Assembly: GCA_018398765.1 (NCBI GenBank)
Contig: JAHBMJ010005027.1
Location: forward strand, 1-64,000
Origin: Chromera velia
Lineage: Eukaryota > Sar > Chromeraceae
Direction: 5' to 3'
DNA length: 64,000 nt
Shown one piece after another: positions 1-12,876 of the stretch. Made by a program: the position numbers and the translations under genes. Each line of letters opens with the position of its first letter. The first letter of the stretch is position 1. Under the pieces are notes generated by a model. The model was given only the letters and a program-made list of their open reading frames with translations. It made no database searches and had not been told where the DNA came from.

Positions 1-185
1 ATGGATGGATGGATGGATGGATGAATGGATGGATGGATGCCATTGGATGAATGGATGGATGGATGGATGGATGGATGGATGAATGGATGGATGGATGGAT
101 GAATGAATGGATGGATGGATGGATGGGTGGGTGGATGGATGGATGGGTGGGTGGATGGATGGATAGATGATGATAGATGGATGAA
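1..185. repeat. GGAT tetranucleotide satellite
   Basis: Almost uninterrupted (GGAT)n with a few GAAT and GGGT variants runs from the window edge to about 185. It is a microsatellite and any reading frame through it is an artefact. The array probably continues outside the window. Confidence 0.95.
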
Positions 186-2830
186 CGCATGCACGGATAG
201 ATAGATGAGTACATGACTGCCTGCGTGCCGGCCTGCCTGACAATGTGTGCCCATCTGCGCCCGCCTGTTTGCTTGCCTGTCTGCCTGTGTACCGGCCTGC
301 TGGCAGTCTGTACGTACCTGCCTGTTTACATCCGATTTGCTTGAATACAGGACTAGGTCTGCCTGCGCGTCTGTCGGTCTGCATGCTATGCAAACGAATA
401 AACTTGCCTGTATCCTGGTTCACCAATTTGGTCCTCCAAGTCGGCTCCACGTTCTTGAAGCTTGTTCTCCAGAGAGAGCTGAATGCAGTTGCTTTATCAA
501 AGAGGCTTAAAGAGACTCTCTGAGTTTTATCAAAGATTGAATAGACATCTCAGGCACATCTGAAAGAACAAACAATGAGATGAATGGTAACTCAATATAC
601 ATTACAGGCATGCATGCATGTGGCGACTCTTGTCCGATCTAAATTGACCGAGCTAGAGCTATAGCTAGTACATGCTATAACCGAGCTAAGTGGCACTTAT
701 ACGTTCACTTAATTCTATTCAATTTTATTAGTGCCTTAAATTTTTGTCTCCGGTTCTCCTTGGCGCTCCTCGGCGCTCCCGGGCAGAGCCCGGTTTTTAT
801 GGTTCGTGGCACATGCTCATTCAATTAACCGAGCAGTCTACGACCGGTATGCTGGGACGTGCTATGCATCCCCGAACCGTTGAAAAAATATCATTCAATT
901 AATTCAATTATGACCCCCGAGGCGAGCATCATTTTTGCTCGCCTTTTTTTCCCGTGCGCGCCGCTGCTCTATAAAAACAAAAACCGAGGCCCAGGGCCCC
1001 GGCACTGCTTAGATCTGCTTAGTCACTGCATGTCACTGCTTCCATGCAAATGCTTAAAACTGAACTTCAAGCTGCTCCATGCTGCTCCCTCTACCTTTTC
1101 GTACGTTGCCCTTCTTTTGCTAATTTTGGATGCCGATCATTCCCACGGAGCCAGCTTGCAGTTGTTTTCTTTCCCGTGCATTCTGTGTCACGCAGAATTT
1201 CTTTCTTCTTTGCTGGCTGGTTTGTTCTGCCCGTCTCCTCAAAAGACTGAGATAGATAGATATCGATGATGTTGACCGCTCTTCGGCGTAGCGCGCGGAG
1301 ACTCGTCTCGCATGCCTCCTTGTCTTCTGTATCCGCTACTCTGGGCTGTCTACATAAGTGCTGCTTTCAAGTGAGTAATTGCCCTGTCCTTGTCAATTTT
1401 CTTCGCCACTCTTTTTGAATTCTGTGGTACACGTTTTGAGATCTTCTTCACCCTCTTCCCCGATTCCTCTGGGATCGTACAGGGCAATGAAGAAACCAGC
1501 CTTTGATTCTTCGCCGCCTACCGACTGAGTATGACTGTCCGCATGAGGGCCTTCGTCAATCTGAGCGTTCCGCCTTTCTGTCTGAGTGGCTGACTCAAAA
1601 GAAGGAACGCGTCTCCTTCACCCCCTGCGTTTCACTGTTTCTCTTCTTCTCCTTTGCTGCATTTCCTTCTCCCTTTTGCTAAGTCATCTTTCTTCTCATT
1701 TCCCATTCTTTCTCCACCTTCTCCCTCCCTCCGCCCCTCCTTCCCTCTTCTTCCTCAATGTTGCTGATCGAGTGTTCCGTCTGTCTGTCACGTCATCTTG
1801 TCAGTCTGTTTGTGTCTGCTCCCTGTGGCTGCTGCGTGTGCTCTTTGTCATTTCAATTCCTTCTCTCTTTTCTTCTTCGTTGGTGGCCCCCTCTGGCCGC
1901 TGGTCTCTACTACGGCTTTTCCTTCCTTTGCGCCTCTTTCTTCACTTCCCAAACTGTTTTGCGCTTTTCTGGACTTGTCTGTAAGCAGCATGGGGGGTCC
2001 TCCCTTTCCCGCTCCTTTCCGCTGTCACTCCCTGTCTCTGTGGGTCGTCGATGCGTCGGGACGGTGCCGAGGGCGGTCTCGACAATCATCAGACACGTAC
2101 CGGAGAGCCCGCCGGTAGGTTTCTTTTCTGATTTGTGCTCCTTACTTTTTTGTGGGCTTGTGTGATCCTTTGTTGTCCTTTTTTTGCTGCACAATTGTGT
2201 GTGGGCTTTTGCTTGTGTATCGGTGGCACTGTTCTGCTTGCTTTGTGTACCTGCGTCCATCAGACCCGATCTTTCTCTTCACCTGAAAGTGTCTGTGTAT
2301 GGACATGTGTTCGACTCTTGGAGTGCATGTGAGAGGGTCTGGGTGGGTGGGTGGGTGGGTGGTCGTACGACAGCTCGGTGTATCCCACTTCTGTTGTTTC
2401 CTTTTCCGTTTTTCTCTTTCTCCTGCCTTCTGTGACGTCCCGCCCTCATGTTCCCCTCCCAAATTATCCTCTCCTCTCTCAATCAGGCGGCAGTGGCTTT
2501 TTTTTTTTTTTTCAATCAGGCTGCAGTGACCTGGCTCAAGTGGGCTTGTATGCTTTGTGCTGCCGTGCATGAGTATGCAGGAGCGGGTAGGCGAAACTCT
2601 TCGGATACCCATCATGAGGCAGAGACAAGGGGGACAGGGCAGAGAGATCGGGGAGGTCGGTTTGGGCCTTCTTTCTTTGCCCCGTTGTTTTCTTTTTGGA
2701 GGTTTCTGCTTGCTGGCTGTCTTCATTTGGTGTCTCCATTCTCCGTCTCAGCTCTCTCCGCTCCTTCCGGTTCGGATGGGCGCACCAAACACCCCGTTAT
2801 TTAGTGTCTGTCCCCTTTACATGGTCCCTG
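186..2830. other. Unassigned region upstream of the coiled-coil gene
   Basis: No gene is firmly supported. The first 200 bases are CTGC/TGCC-rich and yield spurious Cys-rich frames. A hairpin followed by T7 lies at 921-950. From about 1600 the sequence is pyrimidine-rich, as in the introns of this window. A candidate exon ending at a GTAGGT donor at 2115 is visible, but its phase does not join the next supported exon. The true 5' end of the downstream gene may lie here. Confidence 0.5.
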
Positions 2831-2834
2831 ACAG

Positions 2835-3305
2835 GCGGAGGAAGCAGAGACGGGAGGCAAAAGAGCCTCCAGTGGAAGGGTCCCGTCAGAAGGGCTCGGG
2901 GAGAGAGGAGTCGGGGGAGAGAAGGAGGAGGGCAGAGACGCCTTCGAGGCCTTGATGGGAGTCAGTCGTTTCGTTCAGTTGCATCAGAACGTTTTGAAGG
3001 GTCTGCCGACTTTTTTTCTCTTTTTTCCGAAAATGGATAGGTGTTTGGTCTGTTCAGCCCGAACAGGTGTATATCTATGTCTGCACGTGTGTGTATTCTC
3101 CTTCAAGAAGGAAAGCAGTGTTCCATTGGTTTGCTTGGAGGCTGGAGTTGCCTTGGGTGAATGTCAGCGCCTTTGTGTGTGCCTGAGTGAGTGAGTGAGT
3201 GAGTGAGTGAGTGAGTGAGTGAGTGAGTGCGCGAGGGACTGACTCACTCACTCATTGGCTCTCTCTCTCTCTCTCTCTCTCTCTCCCCTTCTCTCTGTGT
3301 GTTGA

Positions 3306-3371
<66 letters not shown>

Positions 3372-4886
3372 AATGAAAACTTCCTTTTGAGTGTCCTGAG
3401 TGAAAATTATTGGCATTGCGTCTACGTGTGCTTGCTTGCAGGCCCTGGAGGTTCTGGATGCGCAGCAGGGTGAAACGGAGTCCGTCAGGCAGATGTGTGA
3501 GGAGTTGAAAGCAGCCAACGAGAGGCTCGAGGTCAGCTTCTGCGGACAGAGAGAGAAGGGGGAACGACGAGAGAAAAGAAAGGAGAGCAGCTGCGGAAAG
3601 AGTGGGACAGACAATCGAAAGAATTAAGAAAGAGCGAGACCGAGCACAGAGAGGCTTTTTGGTTCCTTCCGTCTCTTGCGTGGGTCAATGGTCCGTCAAT
3701 CTCAATCTATATTTCCCCTGTAGGGCGGCGACGTGCGGCTGTCCAGCATTTTGTTCTCGCTCTTTGCGTCTATCCGCGCTTCGATTTGCAGGCTGAACTC
3801 TGCGCTGCACAACAGCATGGGCTCTGGGTGGGCACCAGACTCCGCCTTGTAGAACGTAAACTCTCTGAGCTGGTCTCGCTGAGTGAGCACTCTGAGTCTT
3901 CTGCATCTTCCTCTTCTGCTTCTTCGTCTGTCTCTGGCGGGAGTTCTCCTTCCTCTCGGTCTGGTGCGCGTTCGTTGCGGTGGGGGGAAGGCGAGCATGA
4001 GGAAGAGGAGGACGACAGGGACGGCCGGCCTTTCCCTCATCGTCGTTCCCCCCTTTCCTTTGAAGGTTCCGATTCAACAAACTGCAGAGACGGAATGGAT
4101 GAGTGGGGGGAGGAGGCAGGCAGACGAGATGCTAAAAAGAGACAACGCAGGCCCCCTCCCCTTTCCCAATCCCTCTGCCCCCCCTCTCCCTCTTCTTCTT
4201 CCTCCTCTTCGAGTACAGACCCCATCTTCCTCATGCCTCGCCAAGTCTTCGATTTTGTCTCCCCAGAGACGCACGACACGAAAGACAAAAACCCTGTGAC
4301 CTACCCAACTGCCAGATCCAGCATCTCAGCTCACCCAGATGTGCCTGCGCATTGGAGGTCGCTTGAAAGAGATAGGGCGAGACGTGTGGGGCTGCGTGGC
4401 TTGAAGTTGAAAGAGAAAGTGGATGCTGCAGTTTTGGAGAAAGAGAAAGAGAAATTGAGGGCAGGCAGACAGACAGAGGCAGACCTCGATGTGAAAAGAA
4501 GAAATACACCACGATTGAAAGCTCAGGAAGCCCCCCCTACCTCATCCTCCCCAGAGCGTAGCTCGGCAGCCGCTCCATCGCACCTGTACGACCAGACTGC
4601 CGGGGTCTCTCTCCTGCCAGGTCCCCACTCCACCTCGTTCCTGGGGCATGCCGGGGTCTTGGAGAAGGGAAGTGTTGGAAGTCAGGAGGCTGCCATGTTC
4701 TTTTGTGCGGGTGTGTGGTGTTTGACAGGCGTCAGCCTGGTTCTTCTGCTTTGGACTTTTGTGCGTCAGAGACGTCAACACCGGAGGAAACTGGAGAAGG
4801 CGCGGAGTGAGAAGGAAAGGGAGGAGCAGGAAAGCCTCGCGATGGAGAGGGAGAGGGAGAAGAAGGGACAACAGCTGCAGTGGTGA
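2835..4886 (+). CDS. Coiled-coil protein with C-terminal membrane anchor (5' end unresolved)
   Basis: Three exons join in phase 0: 2835-2960, 3442-3531 and 3792-4886 with TGA stop. Donors are GTCAGT and GTCAGC; acceptors are ACAG, TGCAG and TGCAG. They give about 436 residues, but no start codon is assigned and further 5' exons are likely. Exon 2 and the start of exon 3 are Glu/Leu/Gln-rich and suit a coiled coil. A long Ser-rich, acidic linker follows, then a Lys/Glu helix near 4390-4480. A hydrophobic stretch of about 23 residues at 4695-4763 (FFCAGVWCLTGVSLVLLLW) is the only membrane segment. About 40 charged residues follow it, with a basic patch directly after the membrane. This suggests a tail-proximal anchor on an organelle membrane (inference). 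I recognise no family. Confidence 0.6.
3184..3370. repeat. Compound microsatellite in intron
   Basis: (GTGA)n at 3184-3229, (TC)n at about 3258-3286, then (GT)n, (AT)n and (GT)n to about 3370. It lies in the intron between exons 1 and 2 of the coiled-coil gene, close upstream of the 3441 acceptor. Confidence 0.9.
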
Positions 4887-5378
4887 AGGAAGGAAGGAAG
4901 GAAGGAAGAGCATCCATCAAAAAAGTGAGACGGATAGGAAAGGAATTGGGGGGTCATAGAAAGTGAAGGGGGGGCAATACAGAGAGAGGTGAAGATCTGC
5001 AAGGCCCCTTCAGTTAGGTCTAGAGAGAGAGAGGAGAGGTGTAGAGTAGAAATAGGAGCTGCGTATAGAAAGAAGAGACAAAAGGAAAGATGATTGGAGG
5101 GATGGAGTGGGAGGACGCTGTTTTGTCTTTTATCTTTTTCTTGGAGAAAGAGAAGTCCTTCAGATCAAGGACACTCGGGTGATTGGTTCGTTTTTGGTGC
5201 GCTGCTGTCAGTTTTCTATTTTTGTCTTTTTTTTGTGACACTCTGGCAGAAGAGTTTTTTCCTTTCCCGTCTTGCCGGCCAAGCATCGATTGAGGTAGGA
5301 ATGGAGACGATTGGGTCCCGTGCAAGAGAGAGAAGGGTGAAGGAGAGAGAGAGGATGATGCTGATATTCCCCACGTCT

Positions 5379-5415
<37 letters not shown>

Positions 5416-7470
5416 CGATCCATGAGACGGAGAATGGCAACTTTCTCTCTCCTTCCTGTTTCCTGTCTGCTGAATGGACACCCTGAAAGACGAAGAGGGC
5501 ATGGATGTAGAGAAAATGAACAACGACATGTGCATGTTTCTAGCCTCATTTTGAGAGTGAGGCTCCAGTTCTTTCTTTTCCTCGGGCTGTCTGTCGTTCT
5601 GTCTGCCCGCATTTGGAACGGGTGAAAGAGGAAGCGGAGTGAAATAGAAGAGAAGAGAAGAGAAAAATGTGATGTCTGTCTTGAAGAAAGAAAGAAAGAA
5701 AGAGGAAACAGACCGTCCTCCGGTTGGCCGAATCTCTGCTAGCCTCCGTTTGCATTTCCTTGAATCTTCGGTGCCTCTGGTCCGTTCGCTGCGTGAACCG
5801 AAGAAGATCGCACGCTCTAGTTGCCTGCATGTCTGTGTCTCTATGAATGGGGAACCTGTGGTAGAGAACAGATGGATACAAGAAGTGGGGCATCCGCATA
5901 AGGAGAGAAGAAAAAGAAGTTACTGGAATCTCCGCTTTTGTGATTGAAAACTGTGGGGGCAGAGGGGTCATTCAATCAATCAATGACCAAAGAGAAGATG
6001 AGGAGGATTTTGCTCTTTATTTATGTCTCTGTCGGTCTCTTTCAGCCTTTTGTCCGTGTTTCCTTCCTTCTTTCATCCCTTCCTTGTAACTTCCTTCCTT
6101 CTTTCATCCCTTCCTTGTAACTAAAGGAGGGGAGGAGGGAAGAGGTGTGCGACGGCTGTGCACTGCTCTTGACTCTTGATTGAGTCAGTGGCAGACAGCA
6201 GAGTCTCTTATGTAGGAGGCCGATAGGCATTCCAATTCGCTGCTAGTTGCTTCACGCTCTCTCTCCCTCTTCACACGCACAACAGGAAGAGACAGGAACA
6301 AGAGAATCTAAATTCCATTTTGGGTGCAAGAAACGTGCATACTGACTCCCTACAGAGACCGACAATGAAGCACAGGAAAAACGGACAGAAAGGTGTTTTT
6401 GATTCCTCACTCAAATTGTCCAACTGACTCCCTCCCTTCTCCTTTGTACTTCAAAACGCCTTTCTTAGAATTTAAAGAGAGATCAGGTATCACTGCAGCC
6501 TTCACAGGGAAAGGAAGAAGCGCCGAAAGGGCTGAGCTCACCTCAGGTTTATCAGAAAGCTAACAGATGCGAACATTTACGTGGGGAGAGGACCGAACAA
6601 AGAGACTCGACATTAAAAGAAGCACGAGAAGAAGAAAAAACAAAAAACGAGAAAAGCGACCGAAACCCACAGGCAGACTAGCTTCGTACAATCAGTGATG
6701 AATCGATTGGGAAACGAAAAAAGGAATGAGCTAGGGGAAGAAGGAGGAGGAGCGAAAAGACGACGACTGCATGTGTGTGAAGTCTTCTCTTCTCCTTTCT
6801 TTTCTTTTCAAGCAAAGTGTATGGCGCAGGGATCTCTTTGAAGCCCATATTGCGGCAAAATGAACGAACGGATGGACGGAGGAAAACAGGAAGCGAAATC
6901 AAACATCGAGAGCTCTTTTTCGTCATGCATTGGAGAAAAAAATTGACGATTGATTGATGTCAACTTACAGAGGAGGAGGAGGAGGAGGGGGGGGAGGAGG
7001 AGCAGGAGGCGGACCCGTGTGGACAAAGGACGGATGGAAGTGAGGGCCTGGAGGTGCATTCATGTTTTTTGTCAAAGGGGTTAAAGAGGTGACATTAGGT
7101 GGTCGGGAGGAGTGTGGAGATGCCGTGAAAGAGAATTATCCGGGAGAGCACTTATTACCCTTGAAGCTCTTTTTTTCTCTTTGCGTCTCCGTGCGTGTTT
7201 GGTTTGCTCTCTCTCTGTTTGTCTTCTCCCTCCCTCTCCCTCTCTCTCTCTCTCTCATATTCTTTTCTTTCTCCCTCCTTTCTTTCTTTCTTTCTTTCTT
7301 TCTTTTCTTTCTTTTATTTTCTAACAACCAACACTTGACTTTGAGTCGCTCATATTTTTGGTTCCTTTCTCCTTGTGTCTACTGAACGTTTTTTTGTTGG
7401 TCTCTCTCTGTGTGTCTGTCTGTTTGCCTCCCTGCCTGTCTGCCTCCCTGCCTGCCTGTCTGTCTTTCTC

Positions 7471-7501
<31 letters not shown>

Positions 7502-8940
7502 GACTGTGGCTGGCTGCCTTCTGAAAGAAATGAAGAGAAAAATGAAAGAAAAGACAATGCAGTCTGTTTGCCTGTCTGTCTTTTGGTTCGTCTGAGGAAA
7601 AGAAGGAACAAAAACTCTATCTGCCTCTCTCTGTCACAGACAGACTGTTGTCTCTCTCTCTCTGTTGTCTGTCTGCTGGTCATCCTGCCTCGTTTTACCT
7701 TTGTGCTGTAGAGGAAGAGTGCGGTGAGTACAGCGACATGCTGTGTAGAAAAGGAAGGCGGTCGGGTGGGCGGAGCCCCAGTCCAGAGACATTGAGACAA
7801 AACTCACAACTGAAGGGTCACGCGGAAGGATCGAGGGGGAAAAAATAAACAGGCGCAGACCGGACGGAGAATAGAGAATAATATTATTGTCCTTCGGTCC
7901 CTTCACTTAACTACCTCTCCACTCGCTCCGAGACTCGTGCGCTGTCTGACACACGGTGACTGAAAGAACCTGACTGTGGCTGGCTGTATGCCGGGAGGGA
8001 GAGGTCTGTGTGTATGATCACGTCTGGACAAGTGAGTGAAGTGAGAAAAAACAGACAGACGGAATTAAGCAAGCGTTGGCGCGTCTGTGTTGATTGAGTT
8101 GGGGTCTTGCTGGTGTCGTGAGACATGAAAGTCGGTTATGAATGTGACAGGAGAATTCAGAGAGCGAACGGGAAAGATACGAAAGAAAATGGATCCCCAG
8201 CTCTTCGTCTTTTTTGAATGCCGTCTCCTTGTCCTTGTCTGCCCTCTGAGGTCTGCCTGACTGACTGAAAAATGTGGCCGGTTGGAGCTGGAGGCCTTCT
8301 GGGTCCTTCCTGGTAAGTTTACCAAATCATTCGAATAAATCGTCGTTTGGCCCGGGTTCGTCTTTCGAGTTTGTTGAGGTGTACTATAGGAGATTGGGGG
8401 GGGACTGCCCCAAGCGTTTCGAGGAAGACAGCAGAAGGGAAAGGAAGAGGAGAGAAAGAAATTAATACATCATAATACAAGATGCGTTTTGATTTTTTTC
8501 GATTGACCGGGATCGGTATTGGTTTAGGTGCATGTTTGGTTTGCCGTGACTCGTGATGGCGGAGGGGGGGGGGGGGGGGGGTGCGCTTTCGCTTTCTTTG
8601 GCTACATGATTAGTCATCCTTTTTAAAACTAATTAAGTAAACATCGTTTCCCTCGATCGTTCTTGTTTGTGATGAAAACGGGTGGGAAAATTATTTGCTA
8701 AGTAAAACCAGCATGAATGCAGTATTCAAATTCCAGTTTAATACGTCGGGTAGTAATTAAAAGACCCCCAACAGTGGGCCCAACTTTTTGAAAAAGCTAG
8801 TAAAAATGTATTTATCGTGAAAACATTAATTTACTAGTTAATTTGTTAAGCCACACGGTATGCCTACACCCTACAAACCTGTGTTAATTTTTTTATGAAT
8901 TTACTGAAATATTAGCTTAAATAATTTTAGGGGGAAAAAA
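4887..8940. other. Intergenic, simple-repeat-rich; no gene seen
   Basis: It contains (AC)n at 5382-5412, a 31-bp tandem duplication at about 6058-6122, (TTTC)n at 7275-7320, (CTGT)n at 7440-7505 and a G-run at about 8565-8581. A short frame from ATG 8271 reaches a GTAAGT donor and could be a first exon, but nothing downstream supports it. AT content rises after about 8600. I see no convincing coding exon on either strand. Confidence 0.6.
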
Positions 8941-8943
8941 AAA

Positions 8944-10490
8944 ATCGATTGATGATTGATTGATTGATAGGTTCCGCACTAGGCCTTCCCGCTATGTCTA
9001 TCTGTTGTCAGAGCTAGCAGGGCGGGGCGTTCCTCAGCTAGGCTAAGGTATCAGACGCCGCCTATGGGGCCCGCCGAAGCAGCGTACTCCAGCCGCTGAC
9101 GCTTGACTGTTCATTTCTTTCGGCCGCTGCTCTTGCCTCTAACAGGCTTTCAGGTCTGAAGATCGATTTGATACGGCATTCGACAAGGGCTTGCTCGCTT
9201 CTCTCATTCGCTTTATCCATCTTCTTCTGTGGATTCCCTCTTCCCCATCTTATTACTCTTTCTGTTGTCTCCAAGCAATTGATGGTTTCTTTATACTCCT
9301 CCGTTAATCTCCCAATCGCCTTCTGCCTTCCGGTGATTGTCGCGTGTCTTGCTGCCAGTGCATCCCCTTTTAAGTATCCGTACCTCCCTGGACACTCCTC
9401 GAAGACCCTCCTTCTAAAGGACGTCCATCCCAGAAAGTCGTCCACTGCAGTATATCCTTCATTCAACAAAAAACAGAACAGCGACGAGTTATCTCTTTCT
9501 CCTTCCCCTCCCCTAGGACCTAAGGCTTGCTCTTTTGTATTTGCCTTCTCGGCTCTTCCTTCCATCTTGCTGTCCCACCTTTTAATAATAATATTCTATT
9601 TTCGTGTACATCTCCACTCTTTCTCTATCAAAGACAGGGCATTCCATTACGAGATGCACTTCATCTTCGACTACCTGAATCCCCAACCATCCTTCAGAGA
9701 ACTGACACATACTGGCACGTTTTCTTCAGAATATCTAATAGTATCTTCTCTCCCCCTCTTACCGGAATCTTTTCCTATGTTGCAGCCAAGCACCTGTCTC
9801 CTACTCTGTGTGTCACTCTTCTTTTGTGTTCCAACCTGGGCGCTATTCTTGCGTAGCAGAAAGGGGCCTTTCGTATTCTTTAATTGTCCAGCTGTCTATT
9901 CGCATTCTTATGCCCGCTTTCCTGCCTGTTCTGTCTTCAAATAAAGAGAGATGGAGACGATTTTCATTAGAGAATTTTCTGTATACATCGGCCATCCTGA
10001 CTCCTGCCAGCCCTCTCTTCTCATCATTATTCCTTTCTTTTACGTTTCTCTCTATTTTGGCTGCAAATGCATCCTTCTTGCTCTCATCTAACTCGTTTTT
10101 TGTTCTCTTCTGCAGTCATCTTTCCATCCAGTCGACTCTTTCATTAACGACCTGTATTTCTCTCTGTTCTACACTCCTTTTCACTCTATCTTATAAAAAA
10201 TGATGTGCTCCCCTGACAGTGTCTGTATAAAGTGTCTGGACACACTTTTTCAGATATGGGAAGAAATGAAAAGGATGCATTCTTCTGTCCCCCACCATTT
10301 CGTTTTCTACCCCCTCTCTCAAGCTCATGAGAATCGTTTGCCCCATCGCGTCATTCCGTTTTTCCTTTAAGGCCTTACTCGCCCACCTGACTGTCTTGCT
10401 GGCCACCTCGATGTCTATCGGGATGAACCCTCCCTCCAACATCAACGTGTCGCAGCTCTCTTTCTTCCTCAGCCCCATCATAAAATCATC
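8944..10490 (-). mobile_element. LINE (non-LTR retrotransposon), 3' portion, decayed
   Basis: Read on the minus strand, it begins with a post-reverse-transcriptase segment near 10480-10200 (KTVRWASKALKEKRND). A basic stretch follows, then a zinc-ribbon-like segment near 9730-9620 (EDEVHLVMECPVFDRERVEM). That segment matches the cysteine/histidine tail typical of LINE ORF2 proteins, with the form E-x-x-H-x-x-x-x-C-P-x-x. A further helical tail is open to 9062. The element ends in a (ATCA)n tail at about 8944-8970, as in LINEs with microsatellite tails. The reverse transcriptase core and endonuclease are absent, so this is a 5'-truncated copy, and several stops and frame changes interrupt it. 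Family assignment beyond LINE is not possible by eye. Confidence 0.75.
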
Positions 10491-10512
10491 ATAAAATCAT
10501 AAAAAAATATAT

Positions 10513-10680
10513 CGAATGCTGATTGATTGATTGATTGGTTCTGCGTTAGGCCTTCCCTTTGTGTCAAGCCAGTCAAGGTGTTGCCACTACTAACAGGGCC
10601 CAGGATATTATTTTAGACCCTCCCTCAAGAGCCCGCATACCAAACTTAATATACCGCAAACACAACTCTCACTATATGAA
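10513..10680 (-). mobile_element. Second LINE 3' end with the same tail
   Basis: At 10513-10560 the (GATT)n run and following GGTTCTGCGTTAGGCCTTCCC repeat, with few changes, the tail and end sequence at about 8944-8990, in the same orientation. Similarity continues weakly through an AACAGGGC block. This is the 3' end of another copy of the same LINE family, directly upstream of the first. Its 5' limit is unclear. Confidence 0.6.
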
Positions 10681-12875
10681 GTGTCGTGTGATTTATCGTG
10701 TAGTCTAGCGTATAGTATATACTGTAGTATCAGAGAGGTCCTCAGAAGCACTCGCGGGTTCAGTTGTCTTAAGCTAGGTCTTAAGTGTCTTCTAGTGTCT
10801 TCCCTCGCAGTGATATGCCACCGCTACCGTGGCCCTAACCATGGCCTGGAAAAAATAGCTGAGGGACACTTACACAATTAAAATTGAGTTGGGAGTACGT
10901 GCTTGTATGTCATTAACTATCGTTAACGCAAATTTCATTATCATTCAGGTAGATTTAAAAATCTGATATATGCAGATGTATATATATATGTCCCGGAAAT
11001 AGAGCTGAAAGGACTGCCAATAGCTACTACATAACGCTTCATAAGTACATATATATAAGTGTGAGTGATAATAAAATTAATTTTGCAGAATTTTTTTGCT
11101 TTCAAAGATATTTGCACGCATTATGTCACATTGCTGGGCATTAAACTGTATGTGTCAGTTTTTAATCAGAGCGTTGATACATACTTGTACCTCAACTCAA
11201 TCTTTACAAAACAAAGGGAATTAGAGCGAAAGAAAGTAAGTTGGGGGACTTTTGGGTGAAAACGAAGCTCGATTAATCAGAAAGGGGGTAGATGGGTCGG
11301 GTCCTTCTTTGATTAAGGTCTTTCTCTCTTAACAAAGAGTAGCCTTTACCAAAAAAGGAAGATGTTATGAAAGTTCTGTACCATATCTGATTCCTCCGTT
11401 TTGTTTTTCTATTTTGCTTAATCTTGCTGTTGAAGTCACAAAAGAATCGTGACTAACAGGAAATCGGATAAACTAAGCTAGATATCTACCTCTGATATAC
11501 CTTCACGTATGGGCACGTGGTATGCATAACAAAAACCTTGATCATCTTTGTAACTGCCATGCAGATCGAAAGCGTACGGGCGCCGCAAGGTTATGCAAGT
11601 TTTTGTTGAGTTATGGATCTGGAGCCTCATGCAAGGGTGAGCTGCCCTCTGAGTCTTGTCTTAAGCGATATCAAGGTACGACGATCGTCCGTACGCAGAT
11701 GACCGTTTTCGTGGGTCACCAACTTCTGGAGAGTTCAGGACTGAAGACCTAAAATCGGAGTGTGTCTTGCGGAGTGTGTCATTCCGGAGAGTTCACAAAG
11801 GCCTGAAAGACCTAAAAACGGAGTGTGATCACTAGCATTGGTATGTCACGGCCCGAGAACCTAAATACGGAGTATGTTAGAGACACATACCGCGAGTTGT
11901 TGACCCATGACCGTTTTAGCATATTTAAGCATTAAGCTGGCGAGACACACATGCAACCTTATACAGCTAGGTGAGTGCCCTGATGTGGCCTGGAAAGCGA
12001 AGCTCTGGAGGGCACTTAAAAACAATTGCTCTGGGAACGCGTGGGCATGCATGATTGTAATGTCCCTACGGGACATGCCGTGGCCCCCAGGGGTGAAATA
12101 GGGTGAGAGCACTGAGAGGTGCATCCATGATCGTGGTACATGCATGCAACAGGTTCCCCTTCCCATATTAATATATGGTGCATGACAAAACCCTCAATCA
12201 CGGTTGTTGCACGGTTGTTGGCTGTGCAAAGGCGTAGCCGCGGTATCTGTAAATGCCGTAGAGGGCCGGAGACGGCTGAACGGGCTTCAAGATAGTTGAG
12301 AAGAAGAAATAAGAAGAGCTCTACTATTAGATACGTTTGCTAATAAGAAAATTAATGACGTACAAGGACTTCGCTAACACATGGTGTTAACGTGAATAAA
12401 CGTGAAAGAGAAAATGAAATTGTAACCGCAGCAATACATTACTGATAAATCTTTAACAACTTATTTTTGCTTATTAAAAAAAAAATCACAGTGCTCCCCA
12501 CTTAAATCTACTTATATTTTTATTTTTTATTTACGAAGTCAATATGTAAGTCTTTTATATACACACACATGCTGTAATGTTTCTTTCATTTACTTTCATT
12601 TATATTTTGGCCATTCTAGTAGTAGCATCTAGAGTAGCATAGTAGCATATGTAGTAGCCAAACATTATATACGCCTTCTATTATCAACTTGCCAGTGCTC
12701 TTTTAAATCATCTAGCTGTGACTGAGACTGTAAGCTAGTCTATAAAATGTTTGAACACAACGTTATATAAGTCCAAAACTATACGCTAGCTATGCTTGCT
12801 GTATTAGTTGCTGTAGTTGATTGTGCTCACTTACTCATTCACCAACACACTTAGTCACTGACTCACTAAGTCATT
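10681..12875. other. AT-rich intergenic with weak tandem repeat
   Basis: No gene is seen. A degenerate repeat with a core like GAAGACCTAAAATCGGAGTGTG recurs near 11741, 11803 and 11851. The rest is AT-rich with short TATATA and TGCATGCA-like stretches. Short ORFs here look random. Confidence 0.5.
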
Positions 12876-12876
12876 C

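Noticed and set aside
245-523. Cys-rich ORFs after the GGAT satellite
   Set aside because: Derived from TGCC/CTGC simple sequence; two frames give equally Cys-rich peptides and there is no signal or domain.
1910-2726. Minus-strand Lys/Arg/Thr-rich ORFs
   Set aside because: Complement of pyrimidine-rich intron-like sequence; no domain and no splice partners.
9168-9944. 258-codon plus-strand ORF
   Set aside because: Antisense to the LINE; the minus strand carries the recognisable zinc-ribbon tail motif.
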